60,235 bases of DNA from Embleya scabrispora DSM 41855 (GTDB lineage: Bacteria > Actinomycetota > Actinomycetes > Streptomycetales > Streptomycetaceae), in contig NZ_KB889696.1 of assembly GCF_000372745.1 (NCBI RefSeq), positions 1 to 60,235 of the forward strand. The letters run 5' to 3'. The position numbers were made by a program, and so were the translations under genes. This document shows positions 49,712-58,535 of this stretch, piece after piece. How positions within the stretch are numbered: position 1 is the stretch's first letter; each line of letters starts with the position of its first letter. The notes beneath the pieces are model-generated. The model ran no database searches and had not been told where the DNA came from. It was given only the letters and a program-made list of their open reading frames with translations.

Positions 49712-50701
49712 TCACCCGGGGCTGCCCGCCGTGCCGTCGGCGCGGCGGCGGTGGAAGGTGCGGCGGTAGGCGTCGGGGGGCACGCCGACCGTGCGGTTGA
49801 AGTGGCGGCGGAGGGTGGCGCCGGTGCCCATGCCGGTGGCCTCCGCGATGACCTCGACGCTGTCGTCCGTGGTCTCCAGCAGCTCCTGGGCGCGGTGGAT
49901 CCGCTGGGTCAGCAGCCACTGCAACGGAGTGGTACCCGTCATCGACCGGAAGTGGCGGCCGAGGTGGCGCGAGCTCATGTTCGCCCGGCGGGCCAGATCC
50001 TCCACCGTCAGCGGCTGATCCAGGCGCCCGGCCGCCCACGCGAGCAGCTCGCCGAGCGGGTGGTCGTGCTGTTCGGGCATCGGGGTGGCGACGAACTGGG
50101 CCTGGCCTCCCGGTCGGTGCGGCTGTACGACCAGCCTGCGGGCGAGCGCGTTGGCGATCACCGAGCCGTGGTCGCGCCGGACCAGGTGCAGGCACAGGTC
50201 CATCGCGGCAGCCTTGCCCGCCGAGGTGAGCACGCTGCCGTTGTCGACGTAGAGCACGTCCGGGTCGACCTCGACGCCGGGAAAGCGCGCGGCCAACACC
50301 TCGGTGTGCGCCCAGTGCGTGGTGGCGCGCCGACCCTCCAGCAGACCGGCGGCGGCCAGCACGAACGCGCCCGTGCACAGCGAGGCCACCCGCGCGCCGG
50401 CCTCGTGAGCCGCGCGTACGGCCTCGACGAGCTCCGCCGGCGGGTCCGTGTCGACGTCGGCCCACCCGGGGACGATCACGGTGTCGGCCAGGACGAGCCG
50501 GTCGAGGCCGCAATCGGGTTCGAGCAGGAAGCGGCCGTCGGCCCGCACGGTGCCCGCCCCGCAGATGGCGAGCTCGTACCAGTCCTCGACCGGAACCGGT
50601 GGAACCGTGCCGAACAGCTCGTAGGCCAGGGCCAGTTCGAAGTGCAGTATCCCGTCGGCGACGGCTATCGCAACTGTGCTCACGTCCGGAATTGTACGCA
50701 T
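49712..50701 (-). CDS. GlxA/FtrA-type regulator (DJ-1/PfpI plus AraC)
   Basis: 329 residues. The N-terminal DJ-1/PfpI domain (about 8-190; LTSAGKAAAMDLCLHLV near its end, nucleophile elbow ASLCTGAFVLA) is followed by an AraC HTH pair (VEDLARRANMSSRHLGRHFR, VEVIAEATGMGTGATLRRHF). The Cys of the elbow is retained, but in this class it usually senses rather than catalyses. It is divergent from the quinone-oxidoreductase-like gene and is the natural candidate to control it. ATG 50701 chosen; GTG 50683 is possible. Confidence 0.92.
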   Translation of the reverse strand: MRTIPDVSTVAIAVADGILHFELALAYELFGTVPPVPVEDWYELAICGAGTVRADGRFLLEPDCGLDRLVLADTVIVPGWADVDTDPPAELVEAVRAAHEAGARVASLCTGAFVLAAAGLLEGRRATTHWAHTEVLAARFPGVEVDPDVLYVDNGSVLTSAGKAAAMDLCLHLVRRDHGSVIANALARRLVVQPHRPGGQAQFVATPMPEQHDHPLGELLAWAAGRLDQPLTVEDLARRANMSSRHLGRHFRSMTGTTPLQWLLTQRIHRAQELLETTDDSVEVIAEATGMGTGATLRRHFNRTVGVPPDAYRRTFHRRRADGTAGSPG

Positions 50702-50785
50702 CGTGTCGTTCCGGACGCTCGCGCCGGGGTCCGAGCGGTCGCCACGATGTCCGGGGAAGCTTTTCGGACCGGGGAGAGTAGTGCC

Positions 50786-51706
50786 ATGCGCGCGATCAGT
50801 CAGGACGTTCTGGGCGGTCCCGAGGTGCTGAAGGAGGTCGAGTCGGCGCGGCCGGTGCCCGGCCCGAGCGAGGTGCTGGTCAAGGTGCGCGCCGCAGGCG
50901 TCAACCCGACCGACTGGATACACCGGTCCACGGGCCTGATCCTGGGCAGGCCGCCGTTCGTGCTCGGCTGGGAGCTGTCGGGCGTGGTGGAGGCGGTCGG
51001 CCTGGGCGTGACGATCCATCGGCCGGGCGACGAGGTGTTCGGCATGCTGAAGTACCCGTACGGGAACGGATCGCACGCCGAGTACGCGCTCTCGGCAGCC
51101 CGCCATCTGGTGCGCAAGCCCGCGAACCTCGACCATGTGCAGGCCGCGGCGCTTCCGCTGGCCGCGCTCACCGCCTGGCAGGCCCTGGTGGACACCGCGG
51201 ACCTGCGGGAGGGGCAGCGGGTGTTGATCCACGCCGCGGCGGGCGGGGTCGGTCACCTGGCCGTACAGATCGCCAAGGCGCGCGGCGCCTACGTCATCGG
51301 CACGGCCCGCGCGGCCAAACACGACCTCGTCCGCGAGCTGGGCGCCGACGAGATGATCGACTACACGACGACCGACTTCGCCGAGGCCGTGCGGGACGTG
51401 GACGTCGTGCTGGACGGCGTCGGCGGCGAATACGGGCCACGCTCGTTGCCGACCCTGCGCAGGGGTGGCATCCTCGTCGCGATCGTGAACCACGTCAGGG
51501 ACCTGGACGTGCAGCGGTACGGGGTCCGCGCCGCGGAGATGCTCGTCGAGGCCGACCACGCGTCCATGCAGCAGATCGCGGCCCTGGCCGGGGCGGGGCG
51601 GCTGCGCGCCGCCATCGACTCGGTCTTCCCGCTGGCGGACGCGGCCAAGGCACACGAGCGCGGGGAGACCGGCCGGGTCACCGGCAAGATCGTCCTGACC
51701 GTCTGA
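50786..51706 (+). CDS. NADP-dependent quinone-oxidoreductase-like MDR
   Basis: 306 residues, a zinc-free medium-chain reductase. GroES-like part (VKVRAAGVNPTDWIHRSTGL, PPFVLGWELSGVVEAVGLGV) then the nucleotide fold with LIHAAAGGVGHLAVQIAKAR. The class reduces quinones or enones with NADPH. No zinc ligands (no C-x2-C-x2-C). ATG 50786 follows GGGGAG at 9 bases. Divergent from a GlxA-type regulator. Substrate unknown. Confidence 0.92.
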   Translation: MRAISQDVLGGPEVLKEVESARPVPGPSEVLVKVRAAGVNPTDWIHRSTGLILGRPPFVLGWELSGVVEAVGLGVTIHRPGDEVFGMLKYPYGNGSHAEYALSAARHLVRKPANLDHVQAAALPLAALTAWQALVDTADLREGQRVLIHAAAGGVGHLAVQIAKARGAYVIGTARAAKHDLVRELGADEMIDYTTTDFAEAVRDVDVVLDGVGGEYGPRSLPTLRRGGILVAIVNHVRDLDVQRYGVRAAEMLVEADHASMQQIAALAGAGRLRAAIDSVFPLADAAKAHERGETGRVTGKIVLTV

Positions 51707-51788
51707 CCGTCCGACCGATGGCCGGACATGGCCACACGGTCGGGACTCTCGGCCGTAGCGCGGCCCGAGGAGCCGCCCAGTCCGAGCG

Positions 51789-51824
51789 GGCCGGTTGCGT
51801 ACGCCATGGCGTATACAACCGGCC
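51789..51824. promoter_or_regulatory. 36-base near-perfect palindrome
   Basis: GGCCGGTTGCGTACGCCATG / GCGTATACAACCGGCC, centre at 51806/51807, two mismatched pairs. It lies between two convergent genes (oxidoreductase and SARP), so it may be a terminator or an operator-like site. Confidence 0.6.
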
Positions 51825-51943
51825 GGCTGCCACCTCCACCGCCGCGCACCTGCCGCGACGCCCGCTGCCGTGCACCCGCTGCGGCACCCGCACCCGCCGA
51901 CGCCGGGCCCGATGCCCGGCAACGACTCACCCGGCCACGCCCG

Positions 51944-52885
51944 CTACCGCCGCCGGTGTGGCGAACCCCGATGCGGACAGGGCCGATGCGGACGGGCGGC
52001 CATGACGTTCCGGCGACCCGAGCACACCGATGCCGACGGCGCCCGTGGCCGATCCGGCGCGGTGAGCATCGGGTCCTGGCGCAGGATCGCCGCCTGAAGG
52101 TCACGCAGCCGCGGACCCGGATCCAGACCCAACTCCTCCGCACACAATCGCCGACCGGCCTCCAGCACGGCCAACGCCTCCGCCTGCCGCCCCGATCGGT
52201 AGAGCGCCAACGCCAGTTGCGCCCTGGGCCGCTCCCGCAGCGGATGCTCCCGGACCAACGCCATCAGGTCCCCGATCACCGAAGCATGCGCGCCGAGCGC
52301 GAGTCGGCACTCCGCCGCCTCCTCCAACAGTGCGGTGTGCTCCTCGGCCAACCGCGCCCGCTCGGCCTGCGCCACCTCGTGATCGACCAACTCCGCGAAC
52401 GGATCCCCGGTCCACAACGCCAGTGCCGCACGCAGCAGTTCGTCCGCCCGATCGAATGCACCGGCGGCGCCGGCGGCCCGGCCCGACTCGGCCAGCGCAT
52501 GCCACCGCGTGGTGTCCAGCCGCCCGGCCGGCACCTCCAGGGCGTACGAGTCATCGCGCGTAGTCAGTACCCGATAGGGCGCCCGCCGTCCCGGCTCCAA
52601 CACCCGGCGCAGGCCGGACAGATAGGCATGCAGCGTCGATCGCGCGCCGGGCGGCGGTCGGCCGTTCCACAGTTCCTCGGCCAACCGGTCCACCGGCACC
52701 GCGACCCCGGGCCGCAACAGCAGCAGCGTCAACAGCTCGCGCTGCCGCCTCGGCCCGATGTTCAGCGCGCTTCCGTCGGGGCCCAAAACCCGGGTCGGCC
52801 CCAACACTTGGAAGGACAAGCCCCCCGACTCATCGTTGCGCGGTGGCTCCCCAACCTGCCCGCGCGACGGAATCCCCCTCGTCAT
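51944..52885 (-). CDS. SARP-type (OmpR HTH plus BTAD) regulator
   Basis: 313 residues. The winged helix (VLGPDGSALNIGPRRQRELL, LAEELWNGRPPPGARSTLHA, YLSGLRRVLEP) is followed by the BTAD helices (ADELLRAALALWTGDPFAEL ... LRERPRAQLALALYRSGRQA), typical of short SARPs that activate antibiotic clusters. The final ~50 residues (after LQAAILRQDP) are a Pro/Arg-rich tail. No biosynthetic cluster is visible; the divergent UvrA-like gene is the only obvious target. ATG 52885 lacks a ribosome site; a TTG 23 codons later is possible. Confidence 0.9.
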   Translation of the reverse strand: MTRGIPSRGQVGEPPRNDESGGLSFQVLGPTRVLGPDGSALNIGPRRQRELLTLLLLRPGVAVPVDRLAEELWNGRPPPGARSTLHAYLSGLRRVLEPGRRAPYRVLTTRDDSYALEVPAGRLDTTRWHALAESGRAAGAAGAFDRADELLRAALALWTGDPFAELVDHEVAQAERARLAEEHTALLEEAAECRLALGAHASVIGDLMALVREHPLRERPRAQLALALYRSGRQAEALAVLEAGRRLCAEELGLDPGPRLRDLQAAILRQDPMLTAPDRPRAPSASVCSGRRNVMAARPHRPCPHRGSPHRRR

Positions 52886-52983
52886 ATGGAAAGTGACGAC
52901 ACATCACAAGATGGGGTTCCGCTCCGCCACCAAGTCGAGGGACCCTCAGGCTCTCCCGGGCCGGCTCCGCCCGGGACCACGCC

Positions 52984-53017
52984 GCGCCGCAGGTGCCGAC
53001 GTCGGTACCTGCGGCGC
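52984..53017. promoter_or_regulatory. 34-base palindrome upstream of the UvrA-like gene
   Basis: GCGCCGCAGGTGCCGAC / GTCGGTACCTGCGGCGC, loop-less, one mismatched pair, 107 bases before the UvrA-like start and 99 bases from the divergent SARP start. It could be an operator or an RNA hairpin in the leader. Confidence 0.6.
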
Positions 53018-53123
53018 TGTCGGTGTCGTCCCGTACGCTCGCTGGTTCGGTCGCGCCCCGCCCCTACCGCCGCGACCCGGGCCGGGCCCGTCGGGGTCCG
53101 TCGTCGAAGAGCTACGGAGTCGC

Positions 53124-55391
53124 ATGATCAACGACATCGTCATCACCGGCGCGCGCGAGAACAACCTCAAGGACGTCTCGCTGCGCATACCGAAGGACCG
53201 GATCGTCGTGTTCACCGGTCCGTCCGGATCCGGTAAATCGTCGATCGTCTTCGACACCGTCGCGGTCGAGTCGAAGCGGCAACTCAACGAGACCTTCTCG
53301 GCATTCGAACGCAAATTCCTGCCCCGTTACGAACGCCCGCACGCCGACGCGATCGAGAACGTGTCGCCCGCCATCGTGGTGGACCAGAAGCCGATCGGGT
53401 CCAACTCGCGCTCGACGGTCGGCACGATGACCGACATCAATCCGCTTCTGCGGGTGCTGTTCTCGCGCGTCGCCGAGCCCTCGGCCGGCACCCCCAGGGT
53501 GTACTCGTTCAACGACCCCGGCGGCATGTGCACCACGTGCGACGGCATCGGTCGGACCGTACGGGCCGACTACACCCGCCTGCTGGATCGGTCCAAGTCG
53601 CTCAACGACGGCGCCTTCGTGCTGGGCCTGCTCGCGGTCGGGCTCTACCAGGCATCCGGGCTGTTCGACAACGACAAGCCGATCGTCGACTACACCGACG
53701 CCGAGTTCGCGCTGCTCACCCGAGGCGACCCGAACCGGGTGATCAAGTTCAAGTGGGTCACCTCGGACGGCACGGCCAACGTGACCTTCGAGGGCCTGTA
53801 CACCCGCTTCGACCGGCTCTACGTCAACCGCGACGTGTCCACGCTCAGCGCCAAGACCAGGGAGACGGTCGAGACATACCTGACCGAGGGCCCCTGCCCG
53901 GACTGCGCCGGCGCCCGGCTCAACCCGGCCGTCCTCGCCGCGCGGATCGACGGGCGCAACATCGCGGACTTCTGCGCGCTCGAAGTCGGCGACCTGATCG
54001 AAGTGTTGGCCGGGATCGACGACCCGATCGGCGGGCCGGTGGCCGAGGCCGCCTCGGCCGCCCTGCGCCGGATCGTGGACATCGGCCTGTCCTACCTCAG
54101 CCTGGACCGGGAAACCTCCACGCTCTCCGGCGGCGAGGGACAACGGCTCAAGATGGTCCGCCACCTCGGCTCCAGCCTCACCGGCATGACCTACATCTTC
54201 GACGAGCCCAGCGTCGGTCTGCATCCGCGTGACGTACACCGACTGAACGAACTCCTGGTCGCCCTGCGGGACAAGGGCAACAGCGTGCTCGTGGTGGAGC
54301 ACGACCCGGACGTGATCGCGGTCGCCGACCACGTGATCGACATGGGCCCGCACGCCGGCTCGCACGGCGGTGAACTCGTCTTCGCGGGCACGGTGAAGGG
54401 GTTGATCGAGTCGGACACACTCACCGGTCGCTTCCTGAACCGGGGCACGGTGGTCAAGACCGACTACCGCACACCCACCGGGCACATCCCGATCCGCGGC
54501 GCGCACCTGCACAACCTCAAGCACGTCGACGTGGACATCCCGACCGGCGTGCTGACCGTGTTCACCGGCGTCGCGGGCTCCGGCAAGAGCACCCTGGTAT
54601 CCGAGGTCTTCGCCGGCGCGCACCCCGACACGATCGTCATCGACCAGAGCGCGATCGCGGCCAACTCTCGTTCCACGCCCGCGAGTCACATCGGGATCAT
54701 GGATCCGATCCGGGCCCTGTTCGCGAAGGCGAACGGAGAGAAGCCGGGCCTGTTCAGCTTCAACTCGGCCGGCGCCTGCCCGGCCTGCCAGGGACGCGGC
54801 TCGGTCACCGTGGAGATGGCCTTCATGGACCCGGTGACCACGATCTGCGAGCGCTGCGAAGGGCGGCGCTTCGACGACAAGGTGCTGGGATATCCGCTGC
54901 GCGGCAAGTCGATCATCGACGTCCTGACGCTCACCGTCGAGGACGCGCACGAGTTCTTCACCGAGAAGCGCATCCGGCCGCACCTGGCCGCGCTCGCCGA
55001 GGTCGGTCTGGGCTACGTCACGCTGGGCCAGCCGCTCGGCACGCTCTCCGGCGGCGAACGGCAACGGCTCAAGCTGGCGGGCGAGTTGCACAAGACCGGG
55101 AGCGTGTACGTGCTCGACGAGCCGACCACCGGACTGCACATGTCCGACGTGGACATCGTGATCGCGCTGATGGACCGGCTGGTGGACGGCGGCAACACGC
55201 TTTTGGTGATCGAGCACAACCTGGACGTGGTCGGCCGGGCCGACTGGGTGATCGACCTGGGACCGGACGGCGGCAAGCACGGCGGCACGGTGGTCTTCGA
55301 GGGCACACCCGAGCAACTTCTGGCCGCCGAAAACTCGTTGACCGGCGAATACCTGCGCCGCAACCTCGACCGGGACGCGAACCGGCACTAG
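53124..55391 (+). CDS. Short UvrA-like ABC ATPase (DrrC-type drug resistance)
   Basis: 755 residues, shorter than UvrA (~950). Two ABC units: first Walker A GPSGSGKSS (32-40) and signature LSGGEGQRLKM; second Walker A GVAGSGKST (about 482-490) and LSGGERQRLKL. Zinc sites are present (GGMCTTCDGIGRT; CPACQGRG, CERCEGRR). The missing length corresponds to the UvrB-binding part, as in DrrC-like proteins that protect producers from DNA-binding drugs. ATG 53124 follows CGGAG at 5 bases; upstream frame is filler. Divergent from the SARP gene. Function in resistance is by family, not shown. Confidence 0.9.
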   Translation: MINDIVITGARENNLKDVSLRIPKDRIVVFTGPSGSGKSSIVFDTVAVESKRQLNETFSAFERKFLPRYERPHADAIENVSPAIVVDQKPIGSNSRSTVGTMTDINPLLRVLFSRVAEPSAGTPRVYSFNDPGGMCTTCDGIGRTVRADYTRLLDRSKSLNDGAFVLGLLAVGLYQASGLFDNDKPIVDYTDAEFALLTRGDPNRVIKFKWVTSDGTANVTFEGLYTRFDRLYVNRDVSTLSAKTRETVETYLTEGPCPDCAGARLNPAVLAARIDGRNIADFCALEVGDLIEVLAGIDDPIGGPVAEAASAALRRIVDIGLSYLSLDRETSTLSGGEGQRLKMVRHLGSSLTGMTYIFDEPSVGLHPRDVHRLNELLVALRDKGNSVLVVEHDPDVIAVADHVIDMGPHAGSHGGELVFAGTVKGLIESDTLTGRFLNRGTVVKTDYRTPTGHIPIRGAHLHNLKHVDVDIPTGVLTVFTGVAGSGKSTLVSEVFAGAHPDTIVIDQSAIAANSRSTPASHIGIMDPIRALFAKANGEKPGLFSFNSAGACPACQGRGSVTVEMAFMDPVTTICERCEGRRFDDKVLGYPLRGKSIIDVLTLTVEDAHEFFTEKRIRPHLAALAEVGLGYVTLGQPLGTLSGGERQRLKLAGELHKTGSVYVLDEPTTGLHMSDVDIVIALMDRLVDGGNTLLVIEHNLDVVGRADWVIDLGPDGGKHGGTVVFEGTPEQLLAAENSLTGEYLRRNLDRDANRH

Positions 55392-55406
55392 GTCCTGTCC
55401 GGGGTC

Positions 55407-55435
55407 GGAGCCGGGCCCGCCTCGGGCCCGGCTCC
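55407..55435. terminator. Bidirectional terminator between UvrA-like and bicupin genes
   Basis: GGAGCCGGGCCCG-CCT-CGGGCCCGGCTCC, 13-bp perfect stem, 15 bases after the UvrA-like stop and 7 bases before the stop of the convergent gene. Confidence 0.88.
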
Positions 55436-55441
55436 CGAAGC

Positions 55442-56497
55442 TCAACGCCGGTCGCTGAAGCGGATGTCCAGGCTGCGCAGATAGGTCTGCAGGCCCGCGT
55501 CCTGAATCGGAATCAGGTGCGCGGGGCTGCCGGACTCGTTGTGGTGGGCGTGCCACTTCCCCGGCGGCGTGACGAACGCGCCTCCGGGTCGCCAGTCCAC
55601 CCGCTGCGGGTCGACGATCTCGCCGTGCTCGTCGAGTCGGTCGCCCAACAGTGTGTAACAGCCCGGCTCGCAGTCCAGGATCAGGTCCAGGGCGACCGAC
55701 TGGTGCCGGTGCGGGCGCTGGATCTGGTCCACCGGGAGCAGGCCGAACATCGCCCACAGGGTGTGCGTGACGGTCAGCGTCTGGTCCTGGTCGATCGTGT
55801 TCAACAACACGCTGACCCGGTTCTTGGCGTTGGCGCCGGGTGCCTCGGCGATCCGGGTGAGTTCCTCCACCGCACGATGCCGGGAGAACTTGGTCGGCCG
55901 GAACCGGGCCTGGTTCGGGGTGACTCCGAGGTAGCGCAGCAGCGGCTCGTCGTGCACCCAGTAGAAAAGCGATTCCTGCGCGGCGTGATGGGTGATCTCG
56001 CCCAGGTCCGGCAGGACCAGGAAGTCGCCCTTCTCCCACTCCACGGCCTGCCCGCCGACCAGCGACACGCCCCGGCCGTACATGACGTAGTACAGCTGCG
56101 AGGTCGCGTTCGGCCGCACCGTGAGCCGGTCGCCCGCGTTGATCCGGACGAAGTTGGCCAGCAGTGCCGGACTGGTCGCCGGGCCGCCCGCGATCCGCAT
56201 CGGTTCGGCGAGGTCGAGCGGGATCACCCGAGTGGCCCCGCCGGCGTGCAACTCGGCCGGGAAACGCTCCACCGGCACGGGCGTCGTGTACCCGGCGCCG
56301 ATCGGGTTGGCCGCCTTCGTGTACTCCCAGTAGACCGCGTCCTCACTCCACGCGGCGGCGGTCGCGGCGAGCGGCCCCTCGAAGCCGAATCGGGCCACAT
56401 CGACCAGCGGCGGCGCTGCGACGGTGGGATCGAAGAGCGCGGATTCCCGCTCTCCGGACCGGTGCTGATCGGCCGTCACCTCGGGCTGCGCGGTCAT
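55442..56497 (-). CDS. Bicupin dioxygenase, gentisate 1,2-dioxygenase-like
   Basis: 351 residues with two cupin domains. The C-terminal one has PHRHQSVALDLILDCEPGCY and GGAFVTPPGKWHAHHNESG, the His pattern of the gentisate/1-hydroxy-2-naphthoate dioxygenase group; the N-terminal one is degenerate (VEWEKGDFLVLPDLGEITHH). Such enzymes open aromatic rings using Fe(II) and O2. ATG 56497 follows AAGGGA at 8 bases; the frame stays open to 56770 but with no second ribosome site. Actual aromatic substrate unknown. A flavin reductase gene lies 330 bases upstream in the same direction. Confidence 0.82.
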   Translation of the reverse strand: MTAQPEVTADQHRSGERESALFDPTVAAPPLVDVARFGFEGPLAATAAAWSEDAVYWEYTKAANPIGAGYTTPVPVERFPAELHAGGATRVIPLDLAEPMRIAGGPATSPALLANFVRINAGDRLTVRPNATSQLYYVMYGRGVSLVGGQAVEWEKGDFLVLPDLGEITHHAAQESLFYWVHDEPLLRYLGVTPNQARFRPTKFSRHRAVEELTRIAEAPGANAKNRVSVLLNTIDQDQTLTVTHTLWAMFGLLPVDQIQRPHRHQSVALDLILDCEPGCYTLLGDRLDEHGEIVDPQRVDWRPGGAFVTPPGKWHAHHNESGSPAHLIPIQDAGLQTYLRSLDIRFSDRR

Positions 56498-56826
56498 CCG
56501 AAATCCCTTCACGAGCGACTCCCCCGGTCCTGCCATGGTGCCACCGGGCCGGTCACCGTGGAGAGCGGGAAGTCTCACACCCGCGACGCGGTACGCCTCA
56601 CGAAGGTCACGCGGTACGCAACTGATCGCCTTCCGGGCGATCCAGGGGGTCGGCGCAGGTGGCCTGATGAGCGTCACCGTGGTCGTGATGGCCCGCCCGG
56701 CTCCGGGAGCCCGGCGACAAGGGTGGCCCCGGGGTGCTCGCGGGCATCGCGCTGCGGATGTGGGAGCCACGCCCGGCGACGGAGGACGCTACGCCGGAGC
56801 CGGGGCCAGCGGCGGGTGGGGCGGCG
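56498..56826. other. Intergenic region holding an MFS relic
   Basis: 329 bases between the bicupin and flavin reductase genes. Except for the decayed MFS segment at 56616-56730 I see no gene. The bicupin promoter must be here. Confidence 0.5.
56616..56730 (+). pseudogene. Relic of a DHA2-type MFS transporter gene
   Basis: The rightward translation TQLIAFRAIQGVGAGGLMSV continues TVVVMARPAPGARRQGWP and matches the well-known exporter segment QLI(A/V)FRxLQGxGGGGLM ... DLVPPRERGRYQG, but without start, stop or flanking transporter sequence. It is a piece of a lost DHA2 gene about 115 bases long. Confidence 0.6.
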
Positions 56827-57330
56827 TTACCCGGCGATCAGGCGCGCGTATTGGCCCTTGTGGAACATCAGCGGTGCGGTGTCGCGCGGCAGGTCGAGGG
56901 CGGTGACCGCGCCGATCACGATCACGTGGTCGCCGCCGGGCAACTCGTGCGCGATGTCGCACTCGATCCAGGCCACCGCACCGGCCAGCCCGGGAGCGCC
57001 GTTGCCGGCCGGCACCCAGTCGACACCGGCGAACTTGTCGCCGCCGCTGCGGCCCATCGCGCGACACACGTCCTGCTGGTCCTCGGCGAGAATGTTGACC
57101 ACGAACCGGCCGGCCGCGCGCACCCTCGGGTAGGTCGTCGAGGTGAGCGCCGGAGCGATCGAGATGTACGCGGGCTCCAGCGACAGCGACGTGAACGACT
57201 GACATGCCATGCCCACGGGCGCGCCGTCGTGAATCGCGGTGACCACCGTGACGCCGGTGGCGAAGTGGCCCATGACCTGACGCATCCGCGCCTGATCGAT
57301 CCCGGCCGACGGCGACGTGGCGCTGGACAT
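56827..57330 (-). CDS. Flavin reductase (HpaC/HsaB-like)
   Basis: 167 residues. Reduces free FMN/FAD with NAD(P)H for a two-component monooxygenase. Family marks: MRQVMGHFATGVTVVTAIHD, GMACQSFTSLSLEPAYISIA, RFVVNILAEDQQDVCRAMGR, PGGDHVIVIGAVTALDL. The oxygenase partner is not in the window. ATG 57330 follows TGGGGG at 7 bases. A 23-base palindrome (57362-57384) is just upstream, probably its operator. Confidence 0.92.
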   Translation of the reverse strand: MSSATSPSAGIDQARMRQVMGHFATGVTVVTAIHDGAPVGMACQSFTSLSLEPAYISIAPALTSTTYPRVRAAGRFVVNILAEDQQDVCRAMGRSGGDKFAGVDWVPAGNGAPGLAGAVAWIECDIAHELPGGDHVIVIGAVTALDLPRDTAPLMFHKGQYARLIAG

Positions 57331-57361
57331 GGCTGCCCCCAGGGGTCAGAAACTGGATTTC

Positions 57362-57384
57362 GCATATGACTAATAGTCGTATGC
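57362..57384. promoter_or_regulatory. 23-base palindrome upstream of the flavin reductase
   Basis: GCATATGACTA-A-TAGTCGTATGC: 11-base arms with one mismatch, in an AT-rich patch 32 bases before the start codon. The size and position suit a MarR- or GntR-type operator. Confidence 0.65.
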
Positions 57385-57577
57385 CTTTTTGTCTCGGCCA
57401 TTGAACGGCGGAACTGACGAACCGTCAATAACCCGGACCGGGCTTTCCTCCCGTGATCACCGCCACCTTGACGGCCCCTTTCGGCGTGTTCGGGAACTTA
57501 GGCGTGCCTGCTGCACGTCCGGATCAGTAGCAGTAGCGTCGTCCGCGACGTCATACATCCTCTGGAAGGACACACCC

Positions 57578-58153
57578 ATGGCCGTGAGCCTGAGCAAGGG
57601 CGGAAACGTCTCCCTGACCAAGGAGGCCCCGGGCCTGACCGCGGTCGTCGTCGGCCTCGGCTGGGACCTGCGCACGACCACGGGCGAGGACTTCGACCTC
57701 GACGCGAGCGCGATCGTGGTCAACGCGACCGGCAAGGTCTACTCCGACCAGCACTTCGTGTTCTTCAACAACATGAAGACCCCGGACGGCACCGTCGAGC
57801 ACACCGGTGACAACCGCACGGGTGAGGGCGAGGGCGACGACGAGCAGATCAAGGTCAACCTCGCGCAGCTTCCCGCGGACGTCGACAAGGTCGTCTTCCC
57901 GGTCTCGGTCTACGACGCGGACAACCGCAAGCAGTCCTTCGGCCAGGTCCGCAACGCGTTCATCCGCGTGCTCAACGCCGCGGACAACGTCGAGCTCGCG
58001 CGCTACGACCTCTCCGAGGACGCGTCCACGGAGACCGCGATGCTCTTCGGCGAGCTGTACCGCGCGGGCACCGACTGGAAGTTCCGCGCCCTCGGCCAGG
58101 GCTACGCCTCCGGCCTCGCGGGCATCGCCAAGGACTTCGGCGTCAGCGTCTAG
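57578..58153 (+). CDS. terD: TerD-family stress protein
   Basis: 191 residues, the standard TerD length. [40 protein letters not shown], the calcium site [15 protein letters not shown], and [20 protein letters not shown] are all present. TerD proteins bind Ca2+ and occur in tellurite, phage and differentiation responses; streptomycetes carry many copies. ATG 57578 follows GGAAGGA at 8 bases. A perfect terminator (58234-58267) follows. No other ter genes are adjacent. Confidence 0.95.
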   Translation: MAVSLSKGGNVSLTKEAPGLTAVVVGLGWDLRTTTGEDFDLDASAIVVNATGKVYSDQHFVFFNNMKTPDGTVEHTGDNRTGEGEGDDEQIKVNLAQLPADVDKVVFPVSVYDADNRKQSFGQVRNAFIRVLNAADNVELARYDLSEDASTETAMLFGELYRAGTDWKFRALGQGYASGLAGIAKDFGVSV

Positions 58154-58201
58154 CACCCGAGCCTGCGGCCACCGGGTCGACACGCGACTTGGGCTGCGGC
58201 C

Positions 58202-58535
58202 GCCTCAAGCGCCGGCGAGGCTGGTTGGCCTCGAACGCCGGCCGGGCTATTCAGCCCGGCCGGCGTTTTGCGTGCCCGAAGACTTCCCGAGCGACCTGGA
58301 CCAAGCCGATCCGGCCCGACCGGCATCCCGTGGCCGATAACCGGAGCCACACGATCCGCTTCGGCCCGGTTGCCTCATGCCGAGAACCCAGGCCGGACAA
58401 ATCCGGCACGGCCCGTACGCCGCATGCCGAGAACCCCAGCCAGGCGAACCCAGCCCGGCCGGCGCTTGAGGCCAAGTAGCCGTAGCCCCGCCGGCGCTTG
58501 AGGCGAACCCGGCCCGGCCGGCGCATGAGGCCAAC
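58202..58535. repeat. Diverged copies of the CCGGCGCTTGAGG repeat
   Basis: One inverted copy (CCTCAAGCGCCGGCG, from 58203) and three direct copies (from about 58457, 58489 and 58518, the last reading CGGCGCATGAGG) of the core seen at 1482-1647. Spacing here is about 30 bases instead of 72. Confidence 0.7.
58234..58267 (+). terminator. Terminator after terD
   Basis: AACGCCGGCCGGGCT-ATTC-AGCCCGGCCGGCGTT, 15-bp perfect stem with 4-base loop, followed by TTGCG; 80 bases after terD. Confidence 0.88.

Noticed and set aside
26921-55391. A natural-product gene cluster suggested by P450, SARP, UvrA-like and exporters
   Set aside because: No polyketide, peptide, terpene or RiPP synthase genes are present, so these genes do not make a cluster in this window.
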